Source of the DNA: Peptostreptococcaceae bacterium
GTDB taxonomy: Bacteria; Bacillota_A; Clostridia; Peptostreptococcales; Acidaminobacteraceae
Assembly (NCBI GenBank): GCA_013619035.1
Contig: JABXKX010000502.1
Span: 1-5,358 of the forward strand
Direction of reading: 5' to 3'
DNA: 5,358 nucleotides
In this document: piece by piece, positions 1 through 4,817 of the stretch
Layout of the letters: every line of letters starts with the position of its first letter
How positions within the stretch are numbered: the stretch's first letter is position 1
Notes under the pieces: generated by a model
What the model saw: the letters and a program-made list of their open reading frames with translations, nothing else
Database searches by the model: none
What the model was told of the DNA's origin: nothing
Made by a program: the position numbers and the translations under genes

Positions 1-14
1 GTGGAACTAACAGT

Positions 15-43
15 TTGACAAAAAAATAACGATGATGTACAAA
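15..43 (+). promoter_or_regulatory. weak candidate sigma-A promoter (TTGACA / TACAAA)
   Basis: A perfect TTGACA (15-20) is followed after 17 bp by TACAAA (38-43), which matches four of six bases of the -10 consensus. The spacing is ideal, but the -10 is poor and lies about 180 bp before the first gene. It overlaps the dyad at 35-53, so a protein bound there could block it. It may be a secondary housekeeping promoter or a chance match in AT-rich DNA. Confidence 0.25.
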
Positions 44-53
44 ATATGTACAT
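35..53. promoter_or_regulatory. perfect dyad ATGTACA-N5-TGTACAT, candidate activator (UAS) site
   Basis: The arms ATGTACA (35-41) and TGTACAT (47-53) are exact reverse complements around a 5-bp centre. The dyad centre is about 139 bp upstream of the -24 element at 181-197 and about 164 bp from the predicted transcription start. Sigma-54 promoters require an AAA+ enhancer-binding protein that binds dyads typically 80-200 bp upstream, so both position and symmetry fit. The identity of the protein is unknown. The alternative is an operator for the weak sigma-A-like promoter it overlaps. Confidence 0.45.
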
Positions 54-68
54 GTTTTCGTAAAAACA
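53..68. repeat. short inverted repeat TGTTTT-CGTA-AAAACA
   Basis: Six-base arms (53-58 and 63-68) are perfect reverse complements around CGTA, directly abutting the stronger dyad at 35-53. It could be a second protein site or a chance palindrome in AT-rich DNA. It does not fit the CcpA cre consensus well, and no T-tract follows, so it is not a terminator. Confidence 0.25.
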
Positions 69-89
69 AAGAAAAATGGAATCTGTGAA

Positions 90-133
90 TCTATTGTAAT
101 TATGCGATATTATCTTGTTCTGTCTATTGGAAT
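90..133 (+). repeat. direct repeat TCTATTGnAAT, two copies 33 bp apart
   Basis: TCTATTGTAAT (90-100) and TCTATTGGAAT (123-133) agree at 10 of 11 bases. The start-to-start distance of 33 bp is close to three helical turns, so both copies would face the same side of the DNA. They lie between the distal dyad and the promoter. No regulator is recognised, and chance is a real possibility. Confidence 0.2.
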
Positions 134-162
134 AAGAAGATTGTTATGAAAAATGTTAATAG

Positions 163-180
163 TTGATAACAAATCAACAA
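163..180. promoter_or_regulatory. candidate Rex operator (NADH/NAD+ redox sensor)
   Basis: The sequence TTGATAACAAATCAACAA matches the clostridial Rex consensus TTGTTAANNNNTTAACAA at 12 of 14 fixed positions, with the correct 4-bp spacer; the differences are A at position 4 and C at position 13. It ends one base before the -24 element, so bound Rex would be expected to block sigma-54 polymerase. Rex is known to repress crotonyl-CoA/butyrate genes in clostridia and to release DNA at high NADH, which fits an operon holding two NADH-using steps. The same stretch also contains an exact dyad GTTGAT-N5-ATCAAC (162-178), so a different repressor is possible. Confidence 0.5.
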
Positions 181-197
181 TTGGCATCATAATTGCA
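181..197 (+). promoter_or_regulatory. -24/-12 sigma-54 (RpoN) promoter
   Basis: TTGGCATCATAATTGCA fits the sigma-54 consensus YTGGCACGRNNNTTGCW. The invariant GG (183-184) and GC (195-196) are present with exactly 10 bp between them, the TTGC and flanking bases match, and only the weakly conserved C-G after TGGCA is replaced by T-C. The transcription start would be near 208, two bases before the Shine-Dalgarno at 210, giving a leader of about 16 nt. Activation would need ATP hydrolysis by an enhancer-binding protein, for which the dyad at 35-53 is the candidate site. Confidence 0.75.
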
Positions 198-209
198 TTA
201 GTATATAGC

Positions 210-215
210 AAGGAG
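210..215 (+). promoter_or_regulatory. Shine-Dalgarno AAGGAG of crt
   Basis: AAGGAG lies 8 nt before the ATG at 224 and fixes the crt start. If transcription begins near 208, the ribosome binding site is almost at the 5' end of the mRNA. A start from any sigma-A-like -10 at TATATA (202-207) would remove it. Confidence 0.75.
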
Positions 216-223
216 TTGATACT

Positions 224-1000
224 ATGAAGTTTAACAATTTGAATTTAGATATTAAGGATTATATTGCAACAGTAACATTGGATCGTCCACCTGTAAATGC
301 ATTAAATATGGAAGTTCTAAATGAGTTAGAAATAATGATTGCACATTTAGAAGAAAATGAAAATGTTCATGTTGTGATTTTAACAGGTGCTGGTAAAGCA
401 TTTGTTGCAGGTGCAGATATTAGTGAAATGTCTGTTAAGTCAGCTGATGAAGGTATGAAATTTGGAGCATATGGTTCTAAAGTTTTTAGACAAATTGAAA
501 CATTATCTAAACCGGTTATTGCTGCTGTTAATGGATTTGCTTTAGGTGGTGGTTGTGAACTTGCTTTAAGCTGTGATATTAGAATTGCATCTGAGAAAAG
601 TAAATTTGGTCAACCAGAAGTAAGTTTAGGTATTACACCTGGATTTGCAGGGACACAAAGATTACCAAGAATTATTGGACGTGCTAAAGCAAAAGAAATG
701 ATATTAACAGGGGATATGATCAACGCTACTGAAGCAGAAAAGATAGGTCTTGTTAATAAAGTAGTACCAAAAGAATCATTAATAGAAAGTGCAGAAGAGA
801 TGGCTAGACGTATTCTTAAAAATGGTCAACTGGCTGTACGTTATTCTAAAGCAGCTATAAATGAAGGTGCGGATTTAGATTTTGAGTCGGGGAACAATTT
901 AGAAAAAATATACTTTGGTATGTGTTTTGCAACAGAAGATCAAAATGAAGGTATGGAAGCATTTTTAGATAGAAGAAAAGCAGAATTTAAGAACAAATAA
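224..1000 (+). CDS. crt: enoyl-CoA hydratase / 3-hydroxybutyryl-CoA dehydratase (crotonase)
   Basis: This cytoplasmic enzyme interconverts (S)-3-hydroxybutyryl-CoA and crotonyl-CoA. The 258-residue length is normal for clostridial Crt. The crotonase fold is clear: FVAGADI at 60-66 supplies the first oxyanion-hole amide (A62). GFALGGGCE at 104-112 supplies the second (G109) and catalytic E112, and FGQPE at 128-132 supplies catalytic E132. These correspond to E144 and E164 of rat enoyl-CoA hydratase. Both glutamates being present argues for a true hydratase rather than an isomerase. ITPGFAGTQRL (137-147) and the C-terminal EAFLDRRKAEF segment are also typical. It is the first gene of the operon, read from ATG 224 with AAGGAG 8 nt upstream; its TAA stop runs into the hbd ribosome site. 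Substrate preference for the C4 substrate is inferred from the neighbours and overall resemblance to clostridial crotonase. Confidence 0.95.
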   Translation: MKFNNLNLDIKDYIATVTLDRPPVNALNMEVLNELEIMIAHLEENENVHVVILTGAGKAFVAGADISEMSVKSADEGMKFGAYGSKVFRQIETLSKPVIAAVNGFALGGGCELALSCDIRIASEKSKFGQPEVSLGITPGFAGTQRLPRIIGRAKAKEMILTGDMINATEAEKIGLVNKVVPKESLIESAEEMARRILKNGQLAVRYSKAAINEGADLDFESGNNLEKIYFGMCFATEDQNEGMEAFLDRRKAEFKNK

Positions 1001-1009
1001 GGAGGACTT

Positions 1010-1849
1010 ATGAAAATTGGCGTTTTAGGAGCAGGCACAATGGGTGCTGGTATTGCTCAAACATTTGCTCAATCAGGTTATGAAGTCATTATTAGAGATC
1101 TTGAAGAAAGTTATTTAGAAAAAGGTTTAGAGACTGTAAATAAGAGTTTAAGTAGACTTGTTAAAAAAGAAAAAATGACTGAAGACGACAAAAATATAAT
1201 TCTTTCAAGAATTAGTATTTCAACAGACGTTTCAAGTTTAAAAGATGCAGATTTAGTTGTAGAAGCAGCTAGTGAAAATATGGAAATAAAGAAGAAGATT
1301 TTTGCTGAACTTGATGAAGTTGTTAAGTCAGATGCAATATTTGCAACCAATACATCTTCATTATCAATTACTGAAATAGCTTCATCTACTAAAAGAGCTG
1401 AACAAGTAATTGGTATGCATTTCTTTAATCCAGTACCAATGATGAAATTAGTTGAAGTCATCAGTGGTATTGCAACATCAGAAGAAACTAAAAATTGCAT
1501 CATAGAATTATCAGAAAAAGTTGGTAAAACACCAGTTGTTGTAGAAGAAGCACCAGGTTTTGTTGTCAACAGAATTTTAATTCCTATGATCAATGAAGCG
1601 GTTGGTATTTTAGCAGAAGGTGTTGCAAGTGCTGAAGATATTGACAATGCAATGAAGTTAGGTGCGAATCACCCATTAGGACCATTAGCATTAGCTGATT
1701 TAATTGGAAATGATGTAAATCTAGCAATTATGGAAACGCTATATAATGAAACAGGTGATAGTAAATACAGACCTCATCCTTTATTAAGAAAAATGGTAAG
1801 AGGTAATCTACTAGGTAGAAAAACAAAACGAGGATTTTTTGCATATTAG
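1010..1849 (+). CDS. hbd: 3-hydroxybutyryl-CoA dehydrogenase
   Basis: The enzyme reduces acetoacetyl-CoA to (S)-3-hydroxybutyryl-CoA with NAD(P)H (EC 1.1.1.157), or runs in reverse. The N-terminal Rossmann domain begins with GAGTMG (7-12), and D30 at the end of the second strand favours NAD(H). Catalytic residues of the family are all visible: S116 in NTSS, H137 and N140 in GMHFFNP, E149 in KLVEV forming the His-Glu pair 12 residues after H137, and N187 in GFVVNRIL. The helical C-terminal domain includes [13 protein letters not shown] (218-230). At 279 residues it is about three shorter than C. acetobutylicum Hbd, ending at GFFAY where that protein has GFYDYSK, and KTKRG replaces the usual KSGKG; this should not affect catalysis. 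The ATG at 1010 has GGAGG four bases upstream. Lying second, between crt and bcd, it differs from the classic clostridial order in which hbd is last. Confidence 0.95.
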   Translation: MKIGVLGAGTMGAGIAQTFAQSGYEVIIRDLEESYLEKGLETVNKSLSRLVKKEKMTEDDKNIILSRISISTDVSSLKDADLVVEAASENMEIKKKIFAELDEVVKSDAIFATNTSSLSITEIASSTKRAEQVIGMHFFNPVPMMKLVEVISGIATSEETKNCIIELSEKVGKTPVVVEEAPGFVVNRILIPMINEAVGILAEGVASAEDIDNAMKLGANHPLGPLALADLIGNDVNLAIMETLYNETGDSKYRPHPLLRKMVRGNLLGRKTKRGFFAY

Positions 1850-1864
1850 AAGGAGAGGTTTAAC

Positions 1865-3004
1865 ATGGAGTTTACTTTAAAAAAAGAACACGAACTATTA
1901 AAAAGTTTATATCAATCATTTGCTGAGAATGAAGTAAAACCTTTAGCGGCAGAAGTAGATGAAGAAGAACGTTTCCCTTTAGAAACAGTAAAAAAGATGG
2001 CTAAAATAGGCATGATGGGTATTCCTGTACCAAAAGAGTATGGTGGAGCCGGTTCTGATAACTTAGCATATGCTATGGCTATAGAAGAGCTTGCAAAACA
2101 CTGTGGTACAACAGCTGTTATTGTTTCAGCTCATACATCATTATGTATAGCGCCAATCTTAGAGAATGGTACAGCAGCTCAAAAAGAGCAGTATTTACCT
2201 GCTCTTGCTAAAGGTGAACATCTTGGTGCTTTTGGTTTAACTGAACCTAATGCTGGTACAGATGCAGCGGGACAACAAACGATTGCTGTTCTTAAAGACG
2301 ATCATTATGTGTTAAATGGATCAAAAATATTTATTACAAATGCTGGTTATGCAGATGTATATATTATTCTTGCAATGACAGATCGTTCAAAAGGATTAAA
2401 AGGTATTTCTGCATTTATTGTTGAAAAAGACTTTGAAGGTTTCTCTGTAGGTAAAAAAGAGAAAAAAATGGGTATTAGAGGTTCGGCTACTTGTGAACTA
2501 ATATTTGAAAACTGTATTGTACCAAAAGAAAATCTTTTAGGTAAAGAAGGTAAAGGATTTGCAATTGCAATGAAAACTCTTGATGGTGGTAGAATTGGTA
2601 TTGCTGCTCAAGCACTTGGACTAGCTCAAGGTGCTTTAGATGAAACTGTTAAGTATACAAAAGAACGTAAACAGTTTGGTAGAGCAATTTCTAAATTCCA
2701 AAATACTCAATTTGAGTTAGCATATATGGATACAAAAATAGAAGCTTCTCGTTTATTAGTTTACAAAGCGGCATACTATAAAGATCAAAAGAAAAGATAT
2801 TCTACAGAAGCTGCAATGGCAAAACTATTTGCTGCAGATACTGCAATGGAAGTCACAACAAAAGCAGTTCAATTACATGGTGGCTACGGATATACTCGTG
2901 AGTATCCTGTAGAACGTATGATGCGTGATGCAAAAATTACAGAAATCTATGAAGGTACTTCTGAAGTACAAAAAATGGTTATTGCAGCAAATTTACTTAA
3001 ATAG
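1865..3004 (+). CDS. bcd: short-chain acyl-CoA dehydrogenase, butyryl-CoA dehydrogenase type
   Basis: This FAD enzyme reduces crotonyl-CoA to butyryl-CoA in the cytoplasm, in complex with EtfAB encoded just downstream. The 379-residue length is that of clostridial Bcd. Both family signatures are present: GLTEPNAGTDAAG at 124-136 near the flavin, and QLHGGYGY at 336-343. The catalytic base is E363 in IYEGTSE, at the position of E376 of medium-chain and E368 of short-chain acyl-CoA dehydrogenases. SAHTSLC (88-94), KIFITNAG (154-161) and DGGRIGIAAQALG (240-252) closely resemble C. acetobutylicum Bcd from memory. The start at 1865 follows AAGGAGAGG at suitable spacing; the gap after hbd is 15 nt. 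The TAG stop forms part of the etfB ribosome binding site, suggesting translational coupling. Another short-chain substrate is possible, but the Hbd, Crt and Kal neighbours all point to crotonyl-CoA. Confidence 0.94.
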   Translation: MEFTLKKEHELLKSLYQSFAENEVKPLAAEVDEEERFPLETVKKMAKIGMMGIPVPKEYGGAGSDNLAYAMAIEELAKHCGTTAVIVSAHTSLCIAPILENGTAAQKEQYLPALAKGEHLGAFGLTEPNAGTDAAGQQTIAVLKDDHYVLNGSKIFITNAGYADVYIILAMTDRSKGLKGISAFIVEKDFEGFSVGKKEKKMGIRGSATCELIFENCIVPKENLLGKEGKGFAIAMKTLDGGRIGIAAQALGLAQGALDETVKYTKERKQFGRAISKFQNTQFELAYMDTKIEASRLLVYKAAYYKDQKKRYSTEAAMAKLFAADTAMEVTTKAVQLHGGYGYTREYPVERMMRDAKITEIYEGTSEVQKMVIAANLLK

Positions 3005-3008
3005 GAGG
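3003..3008 (+). promoter_or_regulatory. AGGAGG that sets the etfB start, overlapping the bcd stop
   Basis: The string TAGGAGG at 3002-3008 merges the bcd TAG stop with a perfect Shine-Dalgarno, 6 nt before the ATG at 3015. This identifies MNIIVC as the true N-terminus. The reading frame extends upstream to an ATG at 2925, but those 30 codons lie inside bcd, have no ribosome site and do not resemble any EtfB. Confidence 0.9.
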
Positions 3009-3014
3009 CGTATA

Positions 3015-3797
3015 ATGAATATTATTGTTTGTATCAAACAAGTGCCAGATACAACAGAGGTTAGATTAAATCCTGAAACTGGTACTTTAATTAGAGATGG
3101 TGTCCCAAGTATTATAAATCCTGATGATAAAGCTGGATTAGAAGCTGCTCTTTCGATGAAAGATCAACACGGAGCTCATATTACAGTTATTACTATGGGA
3201 CCACCACAAGCCGATGTGGCTTTAAGAGAAGCATTAGCAATGGGTGCAGATAAAGCAATTTTACTAACAGATAGAGCGTTTGCTGGTGCAGATACACTTG
3301 CAACTTCAACAACTTTAGCAGCAGCTATTAGAAAACTAGATTATGATCTTGTTATTGCTGGAAGACAAGCAATTGATGGTGATACTGCACAAGTTGGTCC
3401 ACAGATTGCTGATCATTTAGAATTGCCTCAAGTAAGTTATGTATCAGGTCTAGAAAAGAAAGATAATCATGTTATATTAAAGCGTCAATTTGAAGATAGT
3501 TATCATATGATTCAAGTGGAGCTTCCATGTTTGATTACAACACTTTCAGAAATGAATAAACCGAGATATATGCATGTTGGTGGTATTATGGATGCATATA
3601 AGGAAAAGATTGTAGAAAAATGGACACTTGAAGATATAGAAGTAGATATAACAAAAATTGGTTTAAAAGGCTCTCCTACAAAGGTTAAGAAGTCATTTAC
3701 TAAAGGTGCAAAAACTGCAGGTGAAAAACATGAAGTATCACCTAAAGAAGCTGGTCGTTTAATCGCATTGAAGTTAAAAGAAAAATATGTAATCTAG
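3015..3797 (+). CDS. etfB: electron-transfer flavoprotein beta subunit, bifurcating type likely
   Basis: This is the small ETF subunit, which pairs with EtfA and Bcd. It has 260 residues, the clostridial EtfB length, and starts with MNIIVCIKQVPDT as the family does. Visible elements are GVPSIINPDDK (29-39), ADTLATS (92-98), GRQAIDGDTAQVGP (116-129), the NKPRYM loop (181-186) of the acyl-CoA dehydrogenase docking region, and GLKGSPTKV (216-224). In mammalian ETF the 116-129 region holds AMP and reads differently (DDDCNQTG). The DGDTAQVG form is that of clostridial Bcd-linked EtfB, where a second FAD accepts the NADH hydride and bifurcates electrons to crotonyl-CoA and ferredoxin or flavodoxin. 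Bifurcation is therefore inferred from motif and context, not proven. The gene is coupled to bcd upstream and etfA downstream by TAGGAGG overlaps. Confidence 0.95.
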   Translation: MNIIVCIKQVPDTTEVRLNPETGTLIRDGVPSIINPDDKAGLEAALSMKDQHGAHITVITMGPPQADVALREALAMGADKAILLTDRAFAGADTLATSTTLAAAIRKLDYDLVIAGRQAIDGDTAQVGPQIADHLELPQVSYVSGLEKKDNHVILKRQFEDSYHMIQVELPCLITTLSEMNKPRYMHVGGIMDAYKEKIVEKWTLEDIEVDITKIGLKGSPTKVKKSFTKGAKTAGEKHEVSPKEAGRLIALKLKEKYVI

Positions 3798-3801
3798 GAG
3801 G
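3796..3801 (+). promoter_or_regulatory. AGGAGG that decides between two etfA ATGs
   Basis: The etfB stop TAG (3795-3797) is fused to AGGAGG. Two consecutive in-frame ATGs follow at 3804 and 3807. The first is only 2 nt from the Shine-Dalgarno, too close for good initiation. The second is 5 nt away, matching the spacing used for kal. The ATG at 3807 is therefore preferred; the choice changes the protein by one methionine. Confidence 0.75.
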
Positions 3802-3806
3802 ATATG

Positions 3807-4808
3807 ATGATATTAAAAGATTATTCAGGTGTTACGGTATTTTGTGAACAACGTGAAAGTGTGATTTCGAAAGTATCGTATGAGTTAATTGGAAAAGGTA
3901 GAAGCATTGCAGATCAAATTGGTGTCAAAGTAACTGCAGTAGTGCTTGGACATAATATAGAAGTAGAGTGTAGTAAGTTGATTCCGAGTGGTGCAGATGA
4001 AGTTATTTTTGTAGATGATAAAGCTCTTGAATTATATACAACAGAAGCATATACACAAGCATTAACACAAGTGCTTGAAGAAATAAAACCAGAAATTGTA
4101 ATGATTGGAGCAACATCAATCGGTAGAGATTTAGGTCCTAGAGTAAGTTCAAGACTTAACACAGGCTTAACAGCTGACTGTACAAGTCTTGAAGTTGGTG
4201 AGGAAAATGAGTTGCTTATGACTAGACCTGCCTTTGGTGGTAATATTATGGCAACAATTATTTGTCCTAATCATAGACCTCAAATGTCTACAGTACGTCC
4301 TGGTGTAATGACAATGTTAGAAAAAGACGAGTCAAGAATAGGGTCTATTAGAAAAGTAGATGTAAAATTTACTGATGCAATTCACCGTGTAAAAATTCTT
4401 GAAGTTGTAAAAGAAGAAAAAGCTGAAGAAAAAATTGATGAAGCAAGTATTTTAATATCAGGTGGTCGTGGTGTTGGATCGAAAGAGAACTTTAGTGTTC
4501 TTAATGATGTAGCAGATATGTTAGGTGGCACAATTTCAGCATCAAGAGCAGTTATTGATTCAGGTTGGTTTGACCATAGTAGACAAGTTGGACAAACAGG
4601 AACAACTGTTAGACCAGATGTATATATGGCATGTGGTATCTCAGGAGCAATTCAACATGTTGCTGGGATGGAAGAATCAGATTACATTATTGCAATTAAT
4701 AAAGATTCAGAAGCACCGATATTTGAAGTAGCAGATTTTGGAATAGTTGGAGATGCTAATAAAGTATTGCCACATTTAATTGAAGAATTAAAAACAATGA
4801 TTAAATAG
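3807..4808 (+). CDS. etfA: electron-transfer flavoprotein alpha subunit
   Basis: This is the large ETF subunit, carrying the alpha-FAD that passes electrons to Bcd. It has 333 residues counted from the preferred ATG. The N-terminal domain includes GATSIGRDLGPR (101-112) followed by SSRLNTGLTADCT (114-126). The C-terminal FAD domain begins around residue 213 and carries GGRGVGSKENF (219-229), SRAVIDSGW (246-254) and QVGQTGTTVRP (260-270). The ETF-alpha signature then runs from VYMACGISGAIQHVAGM (272-288) through INKDSEAPIF (297-306) to FGIVGD (311-316). No N-terminal ferredoxin domain is fused, so electrons to the low-potential acceptor must leave to a separate ferredoxin or flavodoxin. The acidic, lysine-rich stretch EVVKEEKAEEKIDE (199-212) is probably the linker between domains I and II. 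The TAG stop overlaps the kal ribosome binding site. An alternative start at 3804 adds one Met. Confidence 0.95.
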   Translation: MILKDYSGVTVFCEQRESVISKVSYELIGKGRSIADQIGVKVTAVVLGHNIEVECSKLIPSGADEVIFVDDKALELYTTEAYTQALTQVLEEIKPEIVMIGATSIGRDLGPRVSSRLNTGLTADCTSLEVGEENELLMTRPAFGGNIMATIICPNHRPQMSTVRPGVMTMLEKDESRIGSIRKVDVKFTDAIHRVKILEVVKEEKAEEKIDEASILISGGRGVGSKENFSVLNDVADMLGGTISASRAVIDSGWFDHSRQVGQTGTTVRPDVYMACGISGAIQHVAGMEESDYIIAINKDSEAPIFEVADFGIVGDANKVLPHLIEELKTMIK

Positions 4809-4817
4809 GAGGTCAAA

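Noticed and set aside
1..53. Divergent minus-strand gene start at the left edge
   Set aside because: A minus-strand ATG at 53-51 opens a frame to the edge, but no Shine-Dalgarno precedes it and the peptide is too short to recognise.
52..68. CcpA cre site
   Set aside because: Only the outer TG/CA and central CG fit; the inner A/T positions and the spacing do not match the cre consensus.
32..88. 18-codon leader peptide ORF (MMYKIC...)
   Set aside because: No ribosome binding site precedes it, and it would lie upstream of the main promoter, not on the operon transcript.
86..113. TATTAT at 108-113 as a -10 box
   Set aside because: The hexamer is good, but the bases 16-18 bp upstream do not resemble TTGACA, and no extended -10 TG is placed correctly.
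141..172. Inverted repeat TTGTTAT (141-147) / ATAACAA (166-172) as a hairpin or attenuator
   Set aside because: The 18-nt loop and AT-only stem make it weak, and it lies upstream of the predicted transcription start. The half-sites are more simply explained by the Rex-like element.
172..184. IHF-type bending site (WATCAANNNNTTR)
   Set aside because: One mismatch in the core, it overlaps the -24 element where bending would not help, and IHF is not typical of this group.
181..207. Sigma-A promoter TTGGCA / TATATA
   Set aside because: The spacer is only 15 bp, and transcription would begin around 214, inside the crt Shine-Dalgarno. The -24/-12 reading fits better.
1111..1647. Minus-strand open frame of 178 codons inside hbd
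   Set aside because: It is fully antisense to a gene with all catalytic residues, is serine/isoleucine-rich low-complexity sequence as expected from reversed AT-rich codons, and resembles no family.
2925..3014. Upstream ATG extending etfB by 30 residues
   Set aside because: The extension lies inside bcd, has no ribosome site, and the canonical EtfB N-terminus MNIIVC begins at 3015 with AGGAGG in front.
3914..4162. Minus-strand open frame of 82 codons inside etfA
   Set aside because: Antisense shadow of a well-supported gene, with no recognisable domain.
4525..4731. Plus-strand open frame of 68 codons in another frame of etfA
   Set aside because: It overlaps the FAD-binding signature of etfA; the Gln/Leu-rich translation is a frame shadow.
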